NCBI GenBank assembly: GCA_021030905.1
Contig: JAGFMI010000001.1
Location: forward strand, 1,302,001-1,366,000
Reading direction: 5' to 3'
DNA length: 64,000 bases
Source of the DNA: Pyrenula massariospora
Taxonomy: Eukaryota > Ascomycota > Eurotiomycetes > Pyrenulales > Pyrenulaceae
In this document: positions 11,018 to 22,221 of the stretch, in pieces
Layout of the letters: every line of letters starts with the position of its first letter
How positions within the stretch are numbered: the stretch's first letter is position 1
Notes under the pieces: generated by a model
Seen by the model: only the letters and a program-made list of their open reading frames with translations
Databases searched by the model: none
Told to the model about the DNA's origin: nothing
Position numbers and translations under genes: made by a program

Positions 11018-12148
11018 TTATGGGGGGGATGAGGCGTGGTTTGTGTTTGGGGTGGAGGGGTACGGTGGAGAGGTCGGAGGCTCCAGGGGGGTACGGTTCC
11101 GTAGAGTGGGAGGAATTTTGGACTGTAGGGGGCGAGTTTGGATGATGTGGCTGTGCGGAGGGAAGGGAGCATTTACGGGGAAGCTTGCTGGTGTTTGCGG
11201 ATATGGAGTCGCCACATTCTTGACGTCCTCTATAATGGGGCTCATTGGATCTGACTTGCCCGCGATGAGCATGGTTGGGAGGTTCGGTTGGATCTTAAGA
11301 GATTGTGGTCGTGATGGCTGTGGGGTATTGCTAGTATTAAGAAACAAGTCCATCAACTTGGGTGAAGAATTTTTCTTGCCGTCCAACTCGGACACTAGTT
11401 TACTGCTAGCGGGAAGTTGTCGTGTTGAAGGTGAGATGGGCTCTATGCCCGATACTGCATCCAAATTAATTGTATCTACTGGGAAGGAGACATCGATGTG
11501 GGGATACATACCTGGACGAGAAGTAAAAGAAGGAGCACCAGCTGGTATAGAAGCCGTGTCAATGCGATCCTCGAAGGGATCTTCTCCAGAGCACTCCGTG
11601 TACGGATCTGCCTGTTTCTGGACGGCCGCCGTCAACATTGTCAGATCACTCTGCGATCGACGGAGATAGTATGATTTGCGGTTAGCCGACGTTTGTTCGG
11701 GAGGAAATGTAGGGGATGGCACGAAGTCTTCATCGTCTTTCTGATCGTCAGGAATGCTGGGCTTCAACCAAACTGCCCACACATCTTCTGGTGTTTCGAA
11801 AATAGATCCCGCGCAACTCTCATGCGACCGAATGGAAGAATGGGATGGGATAGGAGAAGAGACAAACGGTTCACAGCTCCTTGACAGCTCATCGAGAGCC
11901 CTCTGGACTCGCATGTCAATCAGTTCTTGGAAATCGCCATGGGAGCGAGCTGCGATGTAGCGCTTGGGATTTGCCCAGACCCGACTGAGATATTCAGCAT
12001 GGTTGGTTGTGAACTGTAGTGCATTTTAGTCAGAGATCGAGTGACGCAAAAGAGTGTAGATTTTTGACGCTCGGGAACCGCCAACAGGGACGAACCTCTG
12101 CTTTTCGATTCGAGAGCCCTTGGTCCGGCCAAGTTCTCGCGATGGCAT
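11018..12148 (-). CDS. Unknown Ser/Pro-rich fungal protein
   Basis: I do not recognise the family. The best-supported part is 11018-12013, an open frame of 331 codons. It begins with an ordered block (about 60 residues, containing YLSRVWANPKRYIAARSHGD and then DMRVQRALDEL), followed by Ser/Pro/Thr-rich sequence with an acidic patch (DDQKDDEDF). A likely first exon starts at the ATG at 12148 (MPSRELGRTKGSR) in the same frame. It is separated by a TAA and joined by an intron of about 66-72 nt ending CTACAG at 12014; the donor is weak (GTCCCT or GTTGGC). The tail is proline-rich and may continue through another splice into the low-complexity region below 11018. No targeting signal is evident. 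Confidence 0.5.
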
Positions 12149-15100
12149 ATTTGCCACCCAAATCTACTCTTCAGAGTACAAAATTTACTGATTGGAAATA
12201 GACGGAAAAGAAAAAAATGTGTGTATACAGCAGGGAATTCTGGATGGTGTCGGGAGACAAACGTCCCGGTGAGGCTGCTGGGATATGAGATATGTTTTCA
12301 TGATATTTGTGGTAGCTAATGGTAGCGAGGTGGTACGCTGCTCCAGACAAAGGAAATCAACGCGCAGCTTTGTGCCAAATTTGTTCTTTGTGAACTTCGA
12401 ATGCATTGTGAGGGTGGCAGAGCCTCACTATGGTTTTAAAAAGAGACTTATAACAGAATGATCGGAGCTTTGATAATTCATTGTTTTGGGATTTGGTTGA
12501 AAGACATGAAAGGTCAAAGGAAAATTTTTGTTAGATCGTGAATGAGACAGCGACGTGGAACAAGACTTTAAGTCTCGTATGGTCAAGATTCTCTTGTAGT
12601 GGTGGTCAAGATCTAGCTCAAGGACTCCTAGCAACATTTTCTTGTATAACGCCGATGAAGTAGACCATTGAAATACTATTCACCAAGTAGAGCTAGCATG
12701 CTAGAAAGCAAGAATCACACCTCGCCGCCGCACTAGTGAGCATCCCAGTCCAAACATAGAACTTTCGGTATCAGGTCTAACCTACATAAAACATGGCTCA
12801 CTCACGGATAGGCGTCAAATGTATGAATAGATGTGGAAATCTCAGGAAGAAGCCAGCATGAAGCCAGAAAAGACAGCGAGTGCGTTACTTAGCTCGGTGT
12901 CTGGTTGCCGTTGTACCTAAGAGGCTCCTAGAATATTTTTATTTCGAACTCCTTGTTAGCCATTAGCCTGCCAGAGAAGTCGTACATAGTAGCTTTAGGG
13001 AAATGAGATATCGAGATAAACATGGAGGAAACAAAGGTGTTGAAAGGCTCCTTCCAACGGCAGTTGGCGTTCCTCCTAAAATGGGAGGTTTCTGAGGCAC
13101 TAGTTTCATGGCTGCTACCTTGACCGGTGTCGTTGAATCTAACCATCACCCTTCATGGACACGAGAGCAATATTTGCAATACCATTGAGACCAAATCGAA
13201 ATAGCCAAATTTAGAAGTCGCAAAGTGCCGTATAGCAAGCTCGTGGACTGTTGCGCAGCGGTCTGTTGAAGTGGGGAATAGAATGTCGCGACGAGTTTTA
13301 TCCTGGCTTGTGTATCGAGAAAACGTTTCAAATGCTCTGACAGAGTCTCGCATCCATGTAATAAATCGTTTGGCGAAGTGATCGTATATGTCGTAAGACT
13401 TATATTTTTGTCTTAGCGCGTAAGTAGCGCCAAAAAACGGCATTTAACAAATTCCGGAGTCCCAACACCTGAACCCGTTATTGCTGCTTTTGACAGACCT
13501 CCCACGGCAAGTCCCGCTCCGACAAAAACCAGAGGATTGAGAAAAGGATGTGAGAGAAATAGCTGATAACAGCATAGTCAAGTTTGCAGATCCGCTAGAT
13601 TAGCACAAGCAGTAGATGGAATATGGCTAGCAACACGCGGCTCGAGCTGCCACAACAACAAAGGCGTGATTAACTGAGAAAGTTCCGAACAGAGACGAGG
13701 GCAAGGACCGAGCCTAGGTTTGCAGCAAAAACGTCAGCCTTTACCGTAATCCATAGATATTCCTGGCATAATGTATGGTTAGTATTCGCGGTATTGAATA
13801 GAGGAGGAAAGGGAATGACTGCAAAGGCGAAAACTTGGAGACAAAGGTGTAGGCCGGGAATGCCATGAGGTTGAGAACGTCTGGCATCTCGCGAGGCTAA
13901 TGACATAACGTCGGAGCGATCTGTCCACTACTTGATTGGACAATGTTCTGCTTTTGGAAACTCGCGCAACCACGACCAATCCTTCCGAACCACTGCGGAA
14001 GGTAGACACGCAAGGCCCGCAACTAATCGATAATTCGAGTGCATGAACAACGAGCGAGACCAAGGCAGGACTTTAGCCTGGGGTGGATCCGTCGACAATG
14101 CAGGATAGACATATCTGCGAGGGATTCCGACCACACGGGCGCCTTGACCTAAAAGAAAAGGGCTGATTCCAACGGCGACAGCAAAGTGCTGATGAATCCT
14201 AACGACGGACCGCGGCCGTTGACGTGCGGGAAAGGAAGAGGAGAAATCCGTTCCCGCAAAGAGCACGGCAAGGATGGCTAACGGTAGCCCCACCCATTGT
14301 CCGGAGAAGATGCCGACTCAGCACTCCCGTGTTCGTAAGTCTCTGAATAATGTCAAGACAGGCAGCTCAGCGGTAACTCAGCTGTCGGTGCAGCACTGCT
14401 CCATCAAGTTTGCGACATCAAAATGTGGCGTTGGACGTGCAGTCCACCGGGTTACACCAAGGCACGTCGGGCGACAAGGATTCCGCGTGGATGGGCTGAC
14501 AGTCCCACCGGCCTAACTCTCACCTACCTTCCGCCCTAGCGATCACCTCGAACAGGAATGCTCCATATCTTCGGCTAGGACTCACGTTTGCTGTTTTACG
14601 ATGATCTAGGTTCGCATCTCGGTACTTCGGGCGCGGCTCTAATTGGAAACATTCCACCTGCATCGCTTGGAGTTACTCACCCTCGGAAGGAGCGTCAACC
14701 AGATTCGTGTCTCCGATCGATGACAGGGTGCTCCGGACCGTATTCACACTCTCTACCAGAATGGTGGGTTTGAGAGCGAGCCAAACCGAGGATGAAGGAT
14801 CACCCATTCCGTCTCCGTAGGGAAGTCGTCGTCAACCCTGGGCAAGTTCCACCCACAATTTGAAACAGTGCAACGTAGACCCATGGCATGGAGAAGTGAT
14901 GGAGAGGCGAACAGTTTCCATTCATGATTAGTAGAGATCCTACATCTTCAAATCGCATATCCACGATTATCTCATATGCGTAAGGCTTGAGAGAGCTTGA
15001 CCCCAATGCTTCGAACACGCCTCGGCAGCTGAATAGTACTCAGGGTCCAAGCAGTGGTGGTCCGTGCCGTAGACTCAATTTTAACGGCGTCGTGCCCAAA

Positions 15101-15282
15101 AGCTGAGGAGCTTTCTCAGTTGTTTTCCTTTCGAGCGCGTGTGGATGGAATCACTATTGTAACTGAAGTTGGCTCTGCACCAGTGAGTGACTTGAATATA
15201 AACTTGAAGGTGGAGGGATCTGCTACCTATGCCATGAGCCGTGTAAAGATCGAACAGCCAAGACTAACAATTCGATACCTGC
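12149..15282. other. Gene-poor intergenic region
   Basis: About 3.1 kb with no frame that resembles a protein on either strand. Frames of up to 121 codons around 13780-14290 on the minus strand show no motif. I see no tRNA, terminal inverted repeats or transposase fragments. Confidence 0.45.
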
Positions 15283-16223
15283 TCACCCGGAGGCAGATCC
15301 GCCGGTCAGCTTGATCACCTGGCCTAGAATCTAACAGTCAGAACTATTTGCGATCATTTCTGCAGTCATCCCATCGCTTGCTTACCATTGACCCATTCGC
15401 TATCCGGAGAGGCCAAAAAGGCCACAACACGGCTGATATCCACTACCTGTGCCACCCTATTCAAGGGGCACATCTTCGAGATCCCGGCCTCGATCACCTT
15501 GATGTCCGTATCCTTGGTCGCGCCAGGTGCGTAGTGCCAGGCGTTCTTTTCAAACATGTCGGTCTTGATTCCTCCAGGAGCGATAGCGTTGCAAGTGATG
15601 CCTCGTGGACCCGCGTCAGCCGTAAACGAGCGCATTAGTCCCTCCGCCGCGCTCTTAGAGGCACAATACAGGGCATGGTTCTTGACAGACATGCCGGCTG
15701 CGATTGATGACATGAATATGATACGGCCACCTCCTATGTTTAGTATTGTCAATTTGTATGTTTCAATCTGACGATACGAGCGTAGGCATTACATACGGGA
15801 AAGATGCTTCAGAGCCTGTTGGGCGACGAAGAATTGTGCCCGTGTGTTGAGACCGAAGACAGCGTCATACTCCTCCTCTGTTACCTCCAGTGTGGGCGTG
15901 AATGACTCCATGCCCGAATTGTTCATCACCACATCAAGACGGCCGAAGTGGGCCATCGCTTGTTCAAACATGTTGGCCACTTCTTCTGGTTTGGTGACGT
16001 CGGCTTGAACAGCCACTGCTTTTCCACCATTGCGTTCAATGTCAGCGACTGTCTTCTGGGCTGGCCCTGCGCTGTTGGCATAATTGATCACGATAGCGGC
16101 CCCTCGAGCAGCAAGGTCCTTGGCGATCTGAGCCCCGAGCCCCCGACCGGCGCCAGTAATGAGTGCCACTCTACCCTCAAGCGTGGGAGACATTGTCGTA
16201 GTATTCTGGCCAAGAGAACCCAT
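15283..16223 (-). CDS. Short-chain dehydrogenase, hydroxynaphthalene/versicolorin reductase-like
   Basis: NADPH-dependent ketoreductase of the classical SDR fold, the group used on polyphenolic polyketides (T4HN/T3HN reductases, versicolorin reductase, MdpC). Exons are 15797-16223, 15386-15733 and 15283-15323, giving 271 aa, the usual family length. The cofactor loop is TGAGRGLGAQ (residues 23-32), with NNSG at about 109. The catalytic set is Ser151/152 in FMSS, Tyr165 and Lys169 (YCASK). After the active site comes the APGGIKTDMF segment and a NAWHYAPGAT stretch typical of the MdpC-like subgroup. The short last exon supplies GQVIKLTGGSASG, the expected SDR C-terminus. Introns use GTATGT and GTAAGC donors. 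An in-frame second Met (residue 11) is an alternative start. Placed 3 kb from the Zn2Cys6 regulator and on the same strand as it and the PKS, it may serve the polyketide pathway. Confidence 0.88.
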
Positions 16224-16811
16224 ACCAAGAACTAGTCAGGGTGGCTTTCACAGATGCTGTATCTGACTAAGCGTGCTGGTGTAGTTGAGGCTTGGGAGAA
16301 AAGAAGAATTAGTATTGAAAAATCCAGATGAACTTCAGATCAGGGTCAGTGAATAGATATGAAGTGAAATCAGTTCAAGCAGAAGGTTTCATCATACTAG
16401 GGACCTCTACGGACACCCGACACTCTGAGGGTGAGGGGCTGCGAGAATGCCGGAGCGCTAAAGTGCCGGTGAAAGGGGACTGATGGGTTGTCCTCAACTC
16501 CGAGATTAAAGAGATTGAAGTAGGAGCTTCTCTCTCTCCCTGGAAGGCCTATGGCAGAATGAGGAAAAAGCAAGTTGCTGGGCCAAGTCGAGGTTTGCGT
16601 GAGATGAAACACACCGTGAAGTAGATGTCAGGGACCTGCAGCAGGAACAAGCTTGTGTACCGCTGCATCCACAAGTAGTCGCTTGCATGTAACCATCTTG
16701 AACGCTATTGAGAGTGTACTTGTCGAGGCCCCCAGGTCCGTGGTCCGGAGGCCATGCCGTCAGGCTTTCGGAGTGGAGCGTTGTGGCTCGTCGCACGTTT
16801 CCGTAGCAGGC

Positions 16812-16853
16812 AGAGGAGGAGAGGAGGAGAGGAGAGGAAAGGAGAGAGGGAGG
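16812..16853 (+). repeat. Polypurine (GGAGA-type) tract
   Basis: About 42 bases are almost purely purine on the plus strand (gaggaggagaggaggagagg and onward), with imperfect short-unit repetition. It lies roughly 600 bases upstream of the SDR start, so it could be promoter-associated. Confidence 0.6.
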
Positions 16854-17342
16854 TCGTCGGCATATCGGCGTTTTCAACTACCGATCGACTGGGATCCTGC
16901 TTCCTGTGTTCCGACGGACATGTTCTTCAACCACAGACCTAACATATGCGACGCCCCAATGTCGTTCTTCACGCAGACTTGGCTCCAGTAATACGAACTG
17001 TTTTCCGAAGGAGCTCTTACCGCCTCTAGGTATTCAAATCTAGCGATGCTCCAAGGCAACGGTCCATGAGTGGCCATGCAAAGCCAGGTGCAACTGCAGA
17101 AGGAGTTGTCCCCTTCTGTTGACACTCTGAACGAAGCAAAGAAGTCATTGGGCACGGTGCCTACCGACAAAGAATAATTCGTACAGTGGCGGATATTGAA
17201 CGAAACCTCAGTCAAATATCTTGTCAACGAAAGTATTTCTTCACGTCAGTGCAGTGGCGAGAAAGACGCTGTAAGAACCTTCGAGATATTCTCGTAGACA
17301 AGATCTACAACGATCGTCCGCATTCCGCATCAACTGTAGATC

Positions 17343-17447
17343 TACTATTTTGCGCTTCGTCTATACAAAGGGGTGGTTGTGCAGCTTCTAGGTCATGGCG
17401 CGGACCTGCACTTTCGGCAAACCTTTCAACGCAGACGGAGTCCGTAG
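17343..17447 (+). pseudogene. Possible ankyrin-repeat remnant
   Basis: One frame reads YYFALRLYKGVVVQLLGHGA then DLHFRQ, which matches the helix-loop-helix consensus of an ankyrin repeat (VVxLLLxxGADxx). It is closed upstream by a TAG at 17337-17339 and downstream by a TAG, and no second repeat could be found. It could be a decayed fragment of an ankyrin-rich gene or a chance match. Confidence 0.25.
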
Positions 17448-19155
17448 TGCCTGATTTCTGAGCAAGCCGGGTATTATCCCGCGTATAGGTGTGGGGTAGT
17501 CGGATCAAAGCACATTGCGGTATGTAGAGCTTGATTTTCGACATCTCTCTTGCCTTTGAAGGCTAACATGCCGCCACTGAGTCAGGGCCAGCTGTGTTGG
17601 CGAAGCTAGAATGCCTCGATCGACGTGACGCAGCCTCAAGCCTGCGAATTGATAGAATCCCACTGTTGATCAAACAAGGTCTAGTCCAATCTCTTAGCTC
17701 ACAAGTCCTTGACAGTTATTATCCGACATGATAGCTGGCGTCGAAATCAATGTGGAACCAACGTTCCTAATTCTCATACCACGGACAAAACCTCATGAAA
17801 TGCAGCTTTCTTCTACCAGATCCATCTTTTTCGTGGAAACTCTTGATATTTGCGCAACGGGCCGTACAGGTTCGTTTGAGGACTCATCTTCAGGCTATAG
17901 ACAAGCTGGAGTCAAATCTCACGGTATTGGTTGCGGAGTGATGTTAACCTTGCTATCCAAGGTATCTCGATGCATCAGTGCTTTTTCGGTAGCCTTGATC
18001 ATCGGAACGGCGCACACATGACCCCTGGATGGTGTTAAGCGTAGAGAGGAGTATAGACGCGCGTGCAAACCAGCCTATGCAAGTTCAGGTCCAGCCGCTT
18101 TCTCAGTCACCCGTGACCTTGAGCAGCAGCTCATCGACACAATCTTTCCATACAAAGCAAATTGCCTTTGCACTTGGCCATGTAACAAATATTTTGGATC
18201 ATCGGTAGACCGGTGCTCTGACCCTCCGTAGACCCCATATTTCAAGCCTTGCGAACATCATGCGGCTCACGGAGTCCCTCTGCCATACGTGTCCTGGAGG
18301 GGTTCGACAGAAGAAAAGGGAAGATATTAAGGAAACGGATGGGTCAATTGGCGGAGGTACGAAAACGTCAAATCTCTACGATGCCTGCTGCTTTAGCAGA
18401 TAAGCGACGTATGCTACGTCAGAGCAAGAATTCTGGTCTCCCTGATCCGCAAGGCCCGCCTAAAAAAAAGGATTTTTGACATGGATGGTCGGATTCCGAA
18501 AAAGCCACTCAACACTCCTCTCCTGACCTCATCACGTGATATCTACGTTCGGTCTCTTTTTTCCTACGCAATTTTTTTTACGAAAGAATCAACTCTTCGG
18601 TCCATTTTTGTCGCCTCTTCAAGACGAGAGCGGCCGGATACTGGAACCGCCTATTAGCCAATACAATATTGTCCCGGCTTATACCTTCGGCAGCTCTCCA
18701 GTGCACTTGCTTCATTGCTCAAAGCAGGCTTCAGCGACTATATAAGATTGAATTTCGGGATTCACTTTCGGTCACTTTGGATTTCAAGGAATGCTCCATT
18801 CTATGCTTGGTCTACAAAAGCAAATATGATCCGATTCAAATTTCATAATGTTCTCTGTGCCTTATGACGCCTCCGAACCGTCCAATGCTCAGAACTATGC
18901 AACACACCAGCCTAGCAACTTCCTCGAATTAAAGTTACAAAATCCGACAGTCGATCGACCATCAATGGAAATATAGCATGCGGCCGTGCGATATCCTGAT
19001 CAGCATCATCATGACAGACCCAGGGACAATCCGTAGAAAATTCAGGCAAGTCTTAGTATCCAACCAAGTCTCGAAATTGACGTGTTTCATGACGCTGGTC
19101 ACCGCACTGTCGACCTATTCCCGAGTGTACAAGACTCCGAAGCTCGAGTTAAAGG

Positions 19156-22100
19156 TCATGAGTGAGAAGGCGGAGACATAATTGGATCATTCAATAACTG
19201 AAGGCCGTGGAACCGGTTCGCAAGTACTCGCAACTTTTGCTTGATCCCCTCTGTGAATCTGGACGTGGAACCCTGTGAAAGAAAATCGACGGCATAGAAG
19301 AGGATATTTTCAGGGAGATTTACAGACACCACACTTTCATCTGACATAGTGAAGACCGCATTTCCTTTTCCAGCACAGCCATAATGGTACAGCCGAGAGT
19401 TTTTCGCTTCCAGAACATCAAGTTGCAGGGGCGTGGTCTCTTCGACCGTGGTCGGGCAATGTGTTCCATCAAGTGCCATACTGGCTGCCCAAGCAATGAG
19501 GGCAGCCCGATAAATTGCACCAGCCCACCAGAGAGGTCGCGTTCGCTCCGGCATTGATCTGACAAGGCGGAAAATCTGGCCGCAACGAAAGATAGCGTCC
19601 TCACCAAATTCGATTGCTCGCGTCTTCAGCCATTGCGGTCGATTCAGAACTCCAAATTCTACTCCTTCTCGTGCTACTTTTTCTATCGCTTCAAAGCTGG
19701 TCGTGATATTCAATGCGACCAGATGATACATGATCAAGTTTGCACATATCGCCGCAGGATTCTCCGTGTGAACTTGACTGCTTCTTTCGTGTAATTGAAT
19801 CCATCTGTCCAACAAACCAGACATTTCTTCAAGACGAGCCATCACGTTAAATCTGCTAGGGCTCCTTTCTGGTATACCTACATTGAAGATGTCGTTTACG
19901 CAGTCAAGCAAGACGCGCTGCTGACATATCACAGCCTGCAATGGATGTAGAAGCAGCCGTAGCTGTATAGGCGACAGTACATCGTCTCGCAGATCATCTT
20001 TTAGAAGACGCGTGAAAAGGTCCTTTGCTGACAGCTTAGGTGGTGAATCGTTATCGTCCATGTCTTTCAAAGCCTGCAACCACTCAGACTCCGATTCCGC
20101 TTGCCAAAGAGTATCACTTTCAGGAGTACGCGTCTGCAGATGTTTTATGGCTAAAAAAGGGATGCTGTCGGCAAAAAGGCTGAGCTCCTGGTCCACAATA
20201 ACCCAAGAGTATGCCAATCTATGACCTCGTCAGTTTTCTGCCTCACCTACTGAGACGACATATAGCCATACCTGCTTTGAGCCTCGGCTTCTCTCCATCG
20301 CAGCCACGATTTATTAAGATCGTCTTGGGGTTGAAACAGCACATGACTAGGACGTTCGTCCAATATACCAGAATGTTTAAGCATCTTTAACTAATTAGCA
20401 TTCATTCTTTGCTTGGGACCTCGGGGCCATACGGTTTGATACAACACTTGCTGACCAGAGGCAATCTATATAAGGTCAGCATTTAGATTACGACAATGAG
20501 AAACGGTGGAAAACACGTACATCCATCTGCCATTTATCGCCGCTCCAAGCTGCAAGATTTACGAACAAAAAGGCCGAGTGCAGCAGGATTGAGTTACTTG
20601 CCATGTGAATGTCCTTCTCGATCATGTCGAATAGTGATATTCGGCATGCTTCTGTCAAGCCAGTGGCCAAAGAGCGCGCTTCGGGTGTCGGTATTGCTGA
20701 GGCTCCTTGAGCAACCATTAAGAGAAGGAAAAGACTCGCCGGTGCCAAATCATTATCTGTCTGAAGAAAAAGCTTGCTTGGCTCTGAAGCTTCATGAGCA
20801 ACGAAATAAAACGGCTTGCTGCGGAGAATATACTGGTGGAGGTAGAAGGTAATGACATCTGGTGGTGGTAGTGCCAAGAATTCGCTATGACGGCCGGCTT
20901 TCGGGTGAGAGCTTGGCGGTGAATTTTCTCGGCTTGGGAACCCAGTTTTGTGATTTTCTCGGGCTTTCTTGAGGAATGACTGAGCAATTGCGAGCCAATT
21001 TTCCCTGTGTATTTGATGCATGGGCTTTACCACTGCTTCGCGCTCTTCTTTCCCAGCCTCTTTCATTTCTAGTGGTTCAGATGTCCATGATGTCCACCCG
21101 GCTGACGATCTGAGTGTCTGTGCTAAACTTTCAATGTGCAGTCCTTGTGTCTTTGGCAGCGACCCAGGTCTGACGACGGGGTTGCAGCAAAAATATGGCC
21201 AGGCTTCCAAGGAGGTAAATACCTCGAGGTCAGAACTGTCCTGTGGGGATATTGGAGGCGATGGAATGTTTGAGGCTTTGCTAGAATATGCACCTTCGCC
21301 GACCTCTATCTTGGGCTTGGGCTGCACAGAGGCCTGTCTGACTGGCAAAGAGATATTGCTAGAGGACGGCGTGAGACTACCCCCGCTCGTTACCGGATCA
21401 CCAACGCCCTGCATCATCGAGGCAGGACTGATCATGTCGAACATATGTGTCACATCAAAGTCCATGGGATTTGAGGGAGTATGGTTTAAGGCGTCAAAAG
21501 AATTCTCGGCTTCGGTGTTGAAAGCCTCGCCTAGCGGCACGTACTCTTCTATACTAGGCATATTCGACATTGGTGGCGCAACTGGTGCATTTAGGTCTGT
21601 TGGCGACTGCGCGAAATGGGGTTGTAAAAGGTATTGTTCGTGCTGGTGGTGCCCGTACAGTGTGGACATTCGCGTCTCGGCCTGGGACACTGAGTGCTGA
21701 CGACTCACGATGGGGAACGGAACAGCGTCTGTGCTTGAAGGTCAGTTCTCTTCTTGATCACAACCCCTCGGAAAACTTCTTGGCTTACTATGTTGATACA
21801 AAGGCATCCCTTGAGCTGGTGGTGTCGTCATCTGCATCATTTGGAAATGACCAGCGGGTGCAGATAAAATCTGGTCTGACTGAGCGCGTGAATGTGTTGA
21901 GCGGCGGGGGTTGGCATGATTAGAAGAGCGGCGTGTATTTCTTGCGACGCATGCTATACGTTTAGCCTCACACCTCGAGCACGGATACTGAATGGAAGGT
22001 CAGTACACAGCTTAGACGGATCAACTAGGCAGGAAGGCAAAGCAAATTTCTGGCATTTTCGAAATGAGCACTCTCTGGAGGACTAGGAACCTCCCCGCTG

Positions 22101-22221
22101 CGGTCTCGCCTCATCATAACTTGGACGTCCCTACCTTCTTGTCGCATTTTGCCTTTGCCTTTGCACAGGCCACACAGGCAATAGGCAGCTTTTCCAGCTG
22201 TGGCGCATCATCATGAGCCAT
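19156..22221 (-). CDS. Zn(II)2Cys6 transcription factor with fungal-specific TF domain
   Basis: DNA-binding regulator, probably nuclear. Exons are 22135-22221, 21789-21987, 20521-21689, 20433-20465, 20272-20390 and 19156-20218, giving 889 aa in continuous phase. The binuclear zinc cluster is complete, with spacing C16-x2-C19-x6-C26-x5-C32-x2-C35-x6-C42 (CVACAKAKAKC / CSRCEAKRIAC), and is split by the first intron. Basic residues follow, then a long Ser/Pro/Gln-rich region. From about residue 370 come the helical fungal-TF middle domain features (FYLHQYILRSKPFYF, MLKHSGILDE, LAYSWVIVDQEL). The fourth intron is only 42 or 48 nt, with two candidate acceptors that both keep the frame. An upstream in-frame Met (22296) would add 25 residues. 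Location between the SDR and the PKS on the same strand makes it a candidate pathway regulator; no binding site was demonstrated. Confidence 0.9.

Larger units (their letters stand above)
16224..19155. other. Gene-poor intergenic region with possible ankyrin trace
   Basis: About 2.9 kb. It contains a purine-rich tract (16812-16853) and a short ankyrin-like fragment (17343-17447), both listed separately. No intact gene was recognised. Confidence 0.45.
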
